Source of the DNA: Adiantum capillus-veneris
Lineage: Eukaryota; Streptophyta; Polypodiopsida; Polypodiales; Pteridaceae
Length of the DNA stretch: 64,000 nucleotides
Assembly (NCBI GenBank): GCA_014529385.2
Contig: CM043967.1
Location: 79,257,278-79,321,277 of the forward strand
Direction of reading: 5' to 3'
Shown here: piece by piece, positions 56,487 to 64,000 of the stretch
How positions within the stretch are numbered: the stretch's first letter is position 1
Layout: each line of letters begins with the position of its first letter
Notes under the pieces: generated by a model
Databases searched by the model: none
Told to the model about the DNA's origin: nothing
Seen by the model: only the letters and a program-made list of their open reading frames with translations
Position numbers and translations under genes: made by a program

Positions 56487-57311
56487 GGTGAAGGGAACCC
56501 CGAAGGGTTTACACAAGAAGAGAGGAGCCAGTGTGAACAGGAATTGGAAAAGTTGGAAATGAGCTGTCTCTGCATGATGTGGACAGACTGGGGTCCTGTA
56601 TTTTGATCATATCTCCTCAACCGTAGCTTCAAATAAAAAAGTAAAAATATGGGCAAAAACTTCAGCTCATTATCTACGATTTTCATTTTAAAATCATTCT
56701 CCAATTCGGATTGGAACCTTGTGTAAAAAATTCATCAAAATAGGGTCCATTTATGGCAGCAAAAGTCTTCATGTGGTCTCCTTAGCCTTGACTTTCATTT
56801 AATTCCAAAGAACACCTCATGCCATATGAAAGCATGACATTGCTCCTTGACAAAATTTTGTACTCATTCTTGCAATAATGCATTAAAATAAGTGTATCTT
56901 TGAAATCATGCCACCTAGTGTCCCACTAGGATTTGATTCTCTCCTAGTAGCTATTTAAAAAGAAATATAAGAAAAGTATAAAAAATACATAGAATATATA
57001 TATATTGGACTTTACCCTAGATATAGGATCTAGCTAGGGCGTGAGATGATAATGAAATAGTAGAAATAAAGAATCAATGCTTTTTGCCCCAAGTTAAAGA
57101 GGCGGAGCTATTGATGCTTTTCCCATAGTATTTTCTGATAGTAAAGTAAGAATAGGTTACCCTTGAGAAAAATAATAGGATGAGATAGAAGGCTCATTAT
57201 TATACTTAAATATGCATATTTACATTATAGGAAAGATAATTATGTATCTAAAAAATTACAAGATAACTCTTGTAGCATGCGTTCCCACTATGTACGTGTC
57301 ACAACACGACA

Positions 57312-58189
57312 ACGTGTGCATTTTGTCCATTTAGTGGCCTAGCTCGAGGAGGAGTGACTTTCTGGCGAGGAGGACGTCTTTGATTACCATTTCCTTGATA
57401 GCGTCGTGGATGGGGGAAATAATACATGCCGTGACCTACCTCTCCACAGTTATAGAAAATGTACTCACGTGCTTGCCTTTGTCCTTCTTGTCTATTTCGT
57501 TCATTTCCTGACTGGGGAGCCCTTACACGTTTAACCAAATTGATGGACAGGCTCTCTAGTTGATTGGTGATTTGTTGAAGTAATTCTTGTTGAGAGGACT
57601 CTTGGTCTGTTGCTCCTGTCCCTGCTACTACCCTTGCCGTAGGTTGAGCTAGCGGTGGAGGCTCCATTCCCCCTTGTAGTTGAGCTTGGAACTTTAGCTT
57701 CCTATCCTTCTCCCTTGCATAATTCATAGCTTTATCAAAGGTATCTGGGAATTTACCTTTTACCTTTTCTCGAAGGATGGGGTAAAGCCCTGCCAAGAAA
57801 CAGTCCTTCTTTAGGCATTCTGGCACCCTTTCTCCTTCACCTAGTGATGCACACCATTTCTCCCACAGGTTGGAAAACTTTCCTTCATAGCTTCTATAGT
57901 CATTGGGTGATGTTTGGCGTAGCTCTAAGAGCTATCTCCATATCTCCTCTGGAGGCTCATGGCGATGAAATTCTTCGATGAAGGTCATCTTTAAGGACTC
58001 CCAGTCTCTTCTTTCTTCAGGTGCCAAAGTTTGATACCATAATTTTGCACCTTCCCTCAAGACCAAAGGAAAGGCCCTTAACTTAGTAGCTTCGTCATCC
58101 CTTCTCGATACCAGAAAGGCCATTTCCAAATTATCCAAAAAGTCTGGAGGAACCTCTGCGGGCTTACCATAAAAATTAGGGAAGGCCAT
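57312..58189 (-). pseudogene. Element D gag, N-terminal and central part
   Basis: ATG at 58189 (MAFPNFYGKP). Capsid motifs: FLDNLEMAFLVSRRDDE, FPLVLREGAKLWYQTL (the G-A-x-x-W-Y core), then a TAG at 57932-57934. The same frame continues with CLKKDCFLAGLYPILREKV and FDKAMNYAREKDRKLKF. A degenerate zinc knuckle (YNCGEVGHGMYYFPH, third Cys and first Cys context altered) sits near 57440. The frame reaches GQNAHV at the Y insertion and continues beyond it at 50585. Confidence 0.8.
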
Positions 58190-58268
58190 AAGTGAGAGAG
58201 TAAACAATTACACAAACAGCTCCAATAGAGTATGGTAATTACAATTTGGAGCTTTAGCACAACTTAGC

Positions 58269-58496
58269 TCAAAATAGGATGAAGATCGACACATCAAAGG
58301 AATGGTAATAGTCTAGTAAGGGTAGAATGACAGGACGAGGAGAGCGCAAGATTTCCCCAAGTCTCTCGGCTCCAAACAACAGGGCTATTCTTTGCTGATA
58401 AAAGATTTTTCTATCAATAAAAATATTCACACGGATATGACGCACAAAATGGAAAGGAAACATGCGGGGATCATCATTCTCATTATTGGCATCCAT
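58269..58496 (-). CDS. Small conserved leader protein of D (75 residues)
   Basis: ATG at 58496; the frame is open four codons further upstream (58508). Motifs: FVRHIRVNIFIDRKI, QQRIALLFGAERLGEIL, RPVILPLLDY, HSFDVSIFILF. It aligns end to end with small protein 1 of element Y and less closely with protein 2. It lies between an unknown leader ORF and gag, 80 nt before the gag ATG. Three versions with the same length and C-terminus in two unrelated LTR families argue for a functional protein. Confidence 0.65.
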   Translation of the reverse strand: MDANNENDDPRMFPFHFVRHIRVNIFIDRKIFYQQRIALLFGAERLGEILRSPRPVILPLLDYYHSFDVSIFILF

Positions 58497-58512
58497 ACTT
58501 ACACACAAGAGC

Positions 58513-59094
58513 CTAGCTTAGTTGTACCACCTTGGGACCAATGAGCCTGATCAGCCACAGAAGGTCAGCACCTCGGATCACTTCGACTCTTCCTGATGCA
58601 TCTGTGAAGACGTAAGGCGTGATGGCAACACTTTGTACAATGTTGAGCCTTTTAGCAAGCAACAATTGGATGCTATTACCATAATCAGCATGACGAATGA
58701 AAGTGACACCATTAATGTGCAGCGCATCATCAACTAAGATAGTTTCCTTAGATTGAGATAACTTCTTGAAAATTAGCAGCAAAGGTAGGGCAGGGAGGCT
58801 TTTCACCCGGTCTCCAAAGCACTTTGGACAATATCCAAAGTGATCTTCATGCGGACAGGAGGTTGGCTTGGGATTGGTGGTGTCTGGATTCACAAAGTGC
58901 ACTGGGAGCACTCGCAGACGGGCGGCAATCTTGTAGGCAAGCCTTCGCCTCTTTGCTTCAGGAGGATTTAGGGGTGAGAGTCGTGGTTGCAAGTTGGAGG
59001 TTGAAGTTGGTTGCTCACTAGCCTTTTTCTTGCCTGTAGTGGTCACGTAATCCCTTATTAATGAGATTAAGCCAAATGTTACCTTACGCTTGAG
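58513..59094 (-). CDS. Unknown leader ORF of D (about 193 codons, no ATG)
   Basis: Open frame ending TAG at 58513-58515, 17 nt upstream of the ATG of the 75-residue protein. There is no Met in the frame, so it is either reached by splicing or shifting from the ORF upstream or is not translated alone. Features: a basic Pro-rich N-terminus, a Cys/His cluster SCPHEDHFGYCPKC near residue 80 that could bind zinc, and a C-terminal half with FIRHADYGNSIQLLL and VFTDASGRVEVIRGADLLWL. Not recognised as a known family. Confidence 0.4.
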   Translation of the reverse strand, partial: LKRKVTFGLISLIRDYVTTTGKKKASEQPTSTSNLQPRLSPLNPPEAKRRRLAYKIAARLRVLPVHFVNPDTTNPKPTSCPHEDHFGYCPKCFGDRVKSLPALPLLLIFKKLSQSKETILVDDALHINGVTFIRHADYGNSIQLLLAKRLNIVQSVAITPYVFTDASGRVEVIRGADLLWLIRLIGPKVVQLS

Positions 59095-59275
59095 CACGCG
59101 CTGCGGCCTTGGGCCACTTAGGTGTAGAGGTGATCTTCCTCCTCTTAGTCGGCTCCTCAGGAAAGAGAGGTCTGGTGATGCTTTCTCTTCCCTTAATGTG
59201 TGTCACAGTACCTTCGTGTATGTTGATGTAGAATATTTCAAGCTCGTGTGCATTGGAGGTTTCTGGAGCACTCAT
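59084..59275 (-). CDS. Unknown short ORF in D leader (63 codons)
   Basis: ATG at 59275 (MSAPETSNAHELEIF). The C-terminus is Lys/Arg-rich (PTKRRKITSTPKWPK) and overlaps the start of the next open frame by about 11 nt in a different frame. Small and unrecognised; may be part of a larger spliced protein. Confidence 0.3.
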   Translation of the reverse strand: MSAPETSNAHELEIFYINIHEGTVTHIKGRESITRPLFPEEPTKRRKITSTPKWPKAAARAQA

Positions 59276-59295
59276 AGGTTGAGAGGAGAGGTATA

Positions 59296-59481
59296 TCAAG
59301 CTCTTCTTCTCACTCTCCTTCGTTGGCGACGATCACGAACAAGGCATGTAGAAGAACTTACTTCTTGAATTTCAATGACAGTGCAACCTGGTAACAAGAC
59401 CTCGATGAAAGTTTTTAAGGCCTCTAAAGCCTCCTCCTCTTCTGTTCTCCAATTTGCAAACTCCTCACGCCATTCGTCCAT
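59296..59481 (-). CDS. Unknown first ORF in D leader (61 codons)
   Basis: ATG at 59481, 73 nt inside the LTR end and just after the primer site, making it the first ATG-started frame of the interior. Acidic helical N-terminus (EEFANWRTEEEEALEALK), very basic C-terminus (RDRRQRRRVRRRA). Unrecognised. Confidence 0.35.
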   Translation of the reverse strand: MDEWREEFANWRTEEEEALEALKTFIEVLLPGCTVIEIQEVSSSTCLVRDRRQRRRVRRRA

Positions 59482-59530
59482 GTTGTAGATTGCACATCTT
59501 CATTGCTTGTGGACTGAAGGTCTGTGTAGC

Positions 59531-59553
59531 CCTCCTCAATGGGGGCACCAAAA
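59531..59553 (-). other. Primer-binding site of element D
   Basis: Minus strand TTTTGGTGCCCCCATTGAGG directly after the LTR end in ATCA. The same core is in element E and a close variant in C. Confidence 0.6.
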
Positions 59554-61336
59554 TGATAGAGGGAAAAAGAGCAGTGCAATCGGGTGGCCTCTGTACTCGT
59601 GCACACTCCACAAACCACGCCTCATGCAAACAAGCAAAGAACAAAACAAAGGGGGCACCACCCTAAATTAAGAGGTTTCGGGACCTCACACATAGTGCAC
59701 ATAGGCAAGTGAGACTTCTGGCATTATGATGGCATCAAAACATATGGCAAAACACATAGAAACGAAGCTTAGGGACCTTATGTAGCATATATATACACAA
59801 GACATCAGCTTAACAATACAACGGCATCTGATCATACATAACAAGGATATAGAGAAGCAAGCCAAGGATGGCATAATCCCTTGTCAAAAACAATCAACCC
59901 AGCAAGTAGGTATGATCCTACTAGCAACAGATCAATACCTTAGAGAATGATGGCGAGGATGGTGGCCATGGAGCATGAGAGAAGACTCCTTATTTAGGTT
60001 TTAGGGCTAGTAATGTAGCATACTAGAGGGAGAGAGAGAGAGGGAGAGAGAGTAGAGCTCCATCCATAGCTCCTCGTTGTGAGCAATGTCGTCATAGCTT
60101 CATTGCTTGGTGAAGTGGGTGAAGTGTTGTGTTTTGAGTGAGAGAAGGCCTCCTTATATAGGTTTCTGAGAGGGTTTAGGATTAGGGATAAACATTCTTA
60201 AATCCGCTGATTGGGGTTACTTTTTGCTTAGGGTGGTCAACAGATTGAGGTCACCTGATATGTCACCATCAAGATATTCTCTAGAGTGATGTGAGAGGGG
60301 AGGGTAAATGCTGATTTTTCTCATTGTGACACATGGGGATAAGGCCTTGACCAGCATTTAAGAGCAGGTAAAGTGGCTGTTAAAACTGGAGGTTCTGCAC
60401 ATGTCAGGGGGGGACCTGCTGGGTCCTCCTGAATATCAAATTCTCAAAAAATCCTCAACCATGGCTTCTTTTGACATGTGTTCTTTGAAAAAATCAGCAT
60501 GTCTCTTTTCAACTCAAAAGTCTTTATCCCTGTTGACTCACCTTTACCATAAGATTTTCCCCTTTTCTCCTCCTGTAACTGCATTGTTGATGCCCAATCA
60601 CTGCTTCTAGTAACAGTGAACTGTTACCTATCAAATACTTATGGTGCAGTAAAAAATATTTACCATGGGTAAAAAAAGCTACTGTAGGTAAAAAGTGATT
60701 TGTATTTACCATGTAGGTGAAAAATATTTACTGTGGTAAAAAATATTTACTGTCGGTAAAAAAGTGAAAACGGAGTATGCTGTGTTGTGAGTCCCCAACA
60801 ACTGACTGTGCCTTTATTGCATCTTCAGAAGGGGTCCTAAAAACCATGCATCATATAGCCCTCCCCCTTAAGCTAGAGGTATTTGATGCCTCTAGCTGTA
60901 GGTTGTGCTACAATAGGGTTCTCTTGAATACTTACCCACCTGGTACCAATTGAATTTTCCATGTTACTGCTTTCTTGGCTGATGTAGCCTGTTTAGTCCT
61001 TTCTGATGAACAATTGTATCCATCCATGACTAACAACTGGTCTCCTAGACCCTTGAAAGCCATACCCCATCCATTGTCAATATCCGCTTTCACTGGTAGC
61101 ATTCTCTTTTTTTCTTTTTTTCTTCTCTTTTTTTCTTCTCTTTTTTTTAATTTTTTTATAAATTTTTTACATAACCCCTCGTTGAGCATTCATGCTCAAC
61201 CATAGTATTATTTAGGTAAAAGATGACTGTATAGAGAGAATTATATAACATAGAGCTATAGACTGCATAAGAAAAATGATAGTATAGTGGCTATACAGAT
61301 AGGATAGAGATAGAGAAAAAAGCATCTGCTACTGCA
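59554..61336 (-). repeat. Element D LTR, shared middle copy
   Basis: 1.78 kb. It is the 5' LTR of the left unit and the 3' LTR of the right unit. It lacks about 200 bp present in the left copy (junction GTGAGTCC|CCAACAACTG). The TATA box is at 60152-60160 (minus TATATAAGG). Confidence 0.9.
60152..60160 (-). promoter_or_regulatory. TATA box in D LTR
   Basis: Minus strand ACCTATATAAGGAGGCC. Transcription towards lower coordinates would give a leader of about 570 nt before the primer site. Confidence 0.65.
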
Positions 61337-62782
61337 TCACCCTCCAGGGTCAAATGGAAAGCTCAAAGCTCCCCCACGCATGGTGTAGAATCCACTTGGA
61401 TCAAAAGTAAAGCAATACTCATTGCCATCAACCTGTAAAACATGTATATCCAAGCCTTCCTTTGCACTTGTAGGCCAATAGACAGGCCACCCTTCCAGCT
61501 CTTTATAGCACGGAGCTTCGTCACCCTGCATCCATAATCCTTCGTGTCCACTATAAGCATACTTGCCATCACTTGAGAAACCTGAATCATAAGCAGCTAT
61601 CCTACCATCTGCTACAGAACCCTCCATGGTATAGTCCACTTCAAAAAACCCTCGCCATTGATACAAAAATATATGTAAAGCAACCTCCAATAACACATGT
61701 ATCCATAGCATCACATAACATAGCAAGACCCTGCCATTTGCCTCCACTTGCTGCATAGCCAAGCAAACCTGATCACTTTTCAAACCTGTATCCAAACCCT
61801 CTGTAAACGTCTCCACAACCATCTCTTTATACTCAGAAACATGACCTACTAGAGCTTCAACCTGTGCAAATACCTCATCGCCAACAAGGTTGACGACACC
61901 TTCCTTTAATTGGATATGGTGTTGGGTTACCATCACTCCTTTAATGTGCTCGTAATCAGTTATAAAGAGGCCAGCATGCTTCTTTAGTACCTGCAAATAG
62001 GGTTCTCTCTCTTCTTCTAGTAGGTCCTTAGCTAGCATCTCCTCTAAGCCTGTGGCTTCTTCCTTGTTTAGAGAGTCTTGACCACCTTCTCCTTCTGGGT
62101 TTCGCAGTATTATACCCATGACTTCCAAAGAGCTAGCATCCTCCTCAGATGACTCATCCTCAGATGAAGAGCAGCTGCTTGTGCTCCATTCATCCATAGA
62201 AGTCTCCATCTCTAGGTCTTGTTGTCTACCCTGCTTCATGTCATACACAATTTTTTGTTGCTTGCCACCTACCTTATGATTTGGTCGCAACTCAATGGAA
62301 CCTGTCTCCCAATCTTGCCTAGCTTTCATAGCCATAAGCCAAGGTCTTCCAAGGATTAGCGGATAGCCCTCCCCCTTAGTTGGGATCACATAAGCATCAA
62401 TTGAGATTGCCACACCAAAAGCTGAAACCTTCACTCCATTAACCTTTCCCACACAAGCCACCCTTACATTATTTGCCATCTTAGCTTGTAAGGAAGTTTG
62501 CTCGTTTACTTCCAAACCCAATCTGTGCATTAATTTCTCTGTCATAACACAAATCTCGGCTCCACCATCTACGTACACATTGGAGACTCGCTGACTCTCA
62601 ATCTCTGCATCAATGACTGGCACGATATCCTTCATGCCTCTTGCACTAATAGACCTAACTGACTTTGCCTTAGCCCTCCTGGTGCTGACCATCTTAGACC
62701 AGGTTCTACGCATCTTTGGGGAAAGGTGGAGGAGTTGTTGCCATGAAATCTTTGGTCCTTGCTTTCTCACATCTGCTACCAC
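61337..62782 (-). CDS. Element D protease-like and acidic protein, right copy (intact, 481 codons)
   Basis: The frame is open further upstream of the GTG at 62782 (to about 62840), so the start is uncertain; it may be made by frameshift from gag. Residues about 60-160 resemble an aspartic protease: VYVDGGAEICVMTEKLMHRLGL, then VSAFGVAISIDAYVIP and YPLILGRPWLMAMKA. The active-site triplet is D-G-G, so activity is uncertain. Then comes a Ser/Glu-rich acidic stretch (STSSCSSSEDESSEED) and a C-terminal region with aromatic motifs, repeating FTFDPSG and FPFDPGG, ending at the LTR. No RT or integrase. Confidence 0.75.
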   Translation of the reverse strand: MVADVRKQGPKISWQQLLHLSPKMRRTWSKMVSTRRAKAKSVRSISARGMKDIVPVIDAEIESQRVSNVYVDGGAEICVMTEKLMHRLGLEVNEQTSLQAKMANNVRVACVGKVNGVKVSAFGVAISIDAYVIPTKGEGYPLILGRPWLMAMKARQDWETGSIELRPNHKVGGKQQKIVYDMKQGRQQDLEMETSMDEWSTSSCSSSEDESSEEDASSLEVMGIILRNPEGEGGQDSLNKEEATGLEEMLAKDLLEEEREPYLQVLKKHAGLFITDYEHIKGVMVTQHHIQLKEGVVNLVGDEVFAQVEALVGHVSEYKEMVVETFTEGLDTGLKSDQVCLAMQQVEANGRVLLCYVMLWIHVLLEVALHIFLYQWRGFFEVDYTMEGSVADGRIAAYDSGFSSDGKYAYSGHEGLWMQGDEAPCYKELEGWPVYWPTSAKEGLDIHVLQVDGNEYCFTFDPSGFYTMRGGALSFPFDPGG

Positions 62783-62826
62783 GTCGTAAGGTATGGATCC
62801 TACCCCAAGTGGAAAGTCTTCTACTC

Positions 62827-63080
62827 CTATGTGCCTCCTTGACCCTCATTCCCTTTATCCGGCTCTGAAGCTTCCATTTCATCAGTTCTTTGTCTCCTAA
62901 CTCTCTTTATTGGCATGGCAACAACTTCCTCCATTTTTTCTTTCCCTTTATCCTTACCATTGTCAAGACTTATGACAGAGACAGCCCTGTCCTCCCCTCC
63001 CGATGGTAGTGGAGGGATCTCTGCTGGTGCTTGTGGTGGTGGAGGAGGGGGTCTCAATATTTGGATTGGTGGAGCCACGT
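62827..63080 (-). CDS. Element D gag tail, right copy
   Basis: Equivalent to 50336-50585 with a few substitutions; preceded on the minus strand by the Y LTR at the same ACGT site. Confidence 0.65.
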
Positions 63081-63281
63081 TGTCGAGAAATTTGCGGTCT
63101 TACTAGGAAAGCACCGGGCTTATGGCTGTGAGAGTTTGTGAGAGAACTCAACAAAAACTATATGAAGGAGTTAAACCATAGATGCCATGAAGAGTAGGGT
63201 TTGGAAAGAAGTTCAATCAAAGAAGACTCACTCTTTCTCTCTTGCACTCACACACACAAAGAAAGAACGCAAAAGAGAATG

Positions 63282-63494
63282 TCAAAACAATACGAAGATG
63301 AAAACATCAAGGCTATGGTCATATCGTATCATGGGTAATATGAAAGGGTTAATGGATGAGTTAATGGCATCCAATCTTGACTGACCAAATAGGCTACGAA
63401 TTGTTCTTTGGAATTGTAGTTTTGTGCTTACCATAATATATATATTTTGTCTAGTGATTGGGATTAATTGTGTGTACAAATCCTCTTGGTTCAT
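63282..63494 (-). CDS. Small LTR protein 2 of Y, third copy
   Basis: 70 codons identical or nearly so to 50791-51003; ATGA overlap kept. Confidence 0.6.
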   Translation of the reverse strand: MNQEDLYTQLIPITRQNIYIMVSTKLQFQRTIRSLFGQSRLDAINSSINPFILPMIRYDHSLDVFIFVLF

Positions 63495-63709
63495 AGCAAG
63501 ATAACTACGCTTACGTCAAAAGAAAAGTTATAGTCTATGAGAGGTAGTATGATGGGATCCGGTGATAGAAGTATTTCATTAAGCCTTTCTGGGCCAAAGA
63601 GAAACACTATACGTTGTTGAAAGTGTATTTTTCGGCTAATCCATACGTTAATTCTAATAGATCGTACTGAGTGAAAGCGATAGAAATGATCATCATGTGG
63701 GTTTTTCAT
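63491..63709 (-). CDS. Small LTR protein 1 of Y, third copy
   Basis: 72 codons; one early change (MKNPHDD for MNNPHDD). Otherwise as in 51000-51218. Confidence 0.65.
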   Translation of the reverse strand: MKNPHDDHFYRFHSVRSIRINVWISRKIHFQQRIVFLFGPERLNEILLSPDPIILPLIDYNFSFDVSVVILL

Positions 63710-64000
63710 CTAGGATAGTATGTGAGAAATGTAGATATGAGAGAAGTGAAGAGATGAGAAGTTTCCCTCCCAAGCCCTATTCTTGCCCGTAAGCAATAAG
63801 GATACTGCGGGGAGAGATGTACCTGTAGCAAAGAGAACCTAGAGAGGATGAATTACTAAGAATGAGAGAGATAGGTTTGGTTAAGGAGATGAGATTAGAT
63901 ACATATATATATGTTGTATTAGAGATGAAAATGAAAACAACAAGAAATCAAGAAAACATCAATGTAGAACACATCTTACTTGAAACCCTTCGGCACCATT

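Larger units (their letters stand above)
50590..57311 (-). mobile_element. Element Y: pol-less LTR retrotransposon nested in D
   Basis: LTRs at 50590-52603 and 55306-57311, ends TGTCGAG...ACACGACA. The target duplication is ACGT (50586-50589 and 57312-57315), 4 bp. The minus-strand primer site TTTTTGGTGAGCCCGACACG adjoins 55306, and the polypurine tract GAGGGGGTGGA adjoins 52603. The interior is one 890-codon gag-type ORF. The LTRs each carry two small conserved ORFs. Confidence 0.93.
55306..57311 (-). repeat. Element Y 5' LTR
   Basis: 2006 bp, nearly identical to the 3' LTR, ending CACGACA followed by the target duplication ACGT. Confidence 0.93.
46860..64000 (-). mobile_element. Tandem array of element D (LTR-INT-LTR-INT...), each with nested element Y
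   Basis: Minus-strand LTR element. LTRs lie at 46860-48847 and 59554-61336. Between them is a full interior (48848-59553) containing element Y at 50590-57311. Right of the second LTR the interior restarts at its 3' end (61337-63080) and again meets a Y LTR at exactly the same gag position (63081). The unit is about 12.7 kb. The arrangement is that expected from unequal exchange between LTRs after Y had inserted. The right end is outside the window. Confidence 0.88.
63081..64000 (-). repeat. Element Y LTR of the next tandem unit (partial)
   Basis: Begins TGTCGAG at the same gag position as 50590 and is nearly identical to it. Runs off the window. Confidence 0.93.

Overview
The window is nuclear DNA of a land plant. 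Three things point there: a En/Spm (CACTA) transposon with Tnp2 and Transposase_24-type genes and plant-style GT-AG introns, Ty3-type LTR retrotransposons including a chromodomain element, and primer-binding sites matching plant initiator tRNA-Met. The host looks repeat-rich, possibly a seed-free plant such as a fern, but that is a low-confidence guess. Only one host-like gene is visible, an FCP1/NIF-type HAD phosphatase-like reading frame at 4.15-5.08 kb. Almost everything else is nested mobile DNA.

Layout. 1-3.7 kb: a diverged array of a short motif with a higher-order duplication and an AT/GT microsatellite. 4.1-5.2 kb: the FCP1-like frame. 5.8-14 kb: two copies, in opposite orientation, of an LTR-type repeat 'G' (43-bp minisatellite, TATA box, tRNA-Met primer site, 171-bp leader repeats). 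One copy is split by a 4.4-kb CACTA element (8468-12915, TSD TAT) that carries a Tnp2 remnant, a 173-bp satellite array and a gag fragment. 14-15.6 kb: unclassified pyrimidine-rich repeat. 15.6-39.4 kb: an old, dead Ty3-type pol ('B') cut into three pieces by two later insertions. The first is the minus-strand, pol-less LTR element 'C' (16410-29107), whose own LTR was later hit by an 8.0-kb CACTA element (17297-25291, TSD TTT; the empty site survives in the other LTR of C). The second is the chromodomain Ty3 element 'A' (29378-37862, TSD CGGGT, 2.9-kb 5' LTR). 39.4-41.7 kb: no genes seen. 41.7-64 kb: another nest. A gag-protease remnant 'F' is interrupted by the pol-less element 'E', whose 3' LTR is interrupted by element 'D', whose gag is interrupted by element 'Y' (TSD ACGT). 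D, with Y already inside it, is repeated in tandem (LTR-INT-LTR-INT) and runs off the right end.

How the genes relate. The CACTA element carries both of its classical genes on the minus strand, 270 bp apart, which fits one transcription unit with alternative splicing. Elements C, D, E and Y each carry a gag domain joined to a long acidic region and no reverse transcriptase, so they must depend on enzymes from another element.

The most novel signal is a family of small proteins (70-79 codons) upstream of gag. Element D has one in its internal leader. Element Y has two in each LTR, overlapping as ATGA, downstream of the LTR TATA box. The three versions have diverged but share length, motifs and C-terminus, which suggests selection on protein. 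I recognise no described family for them.
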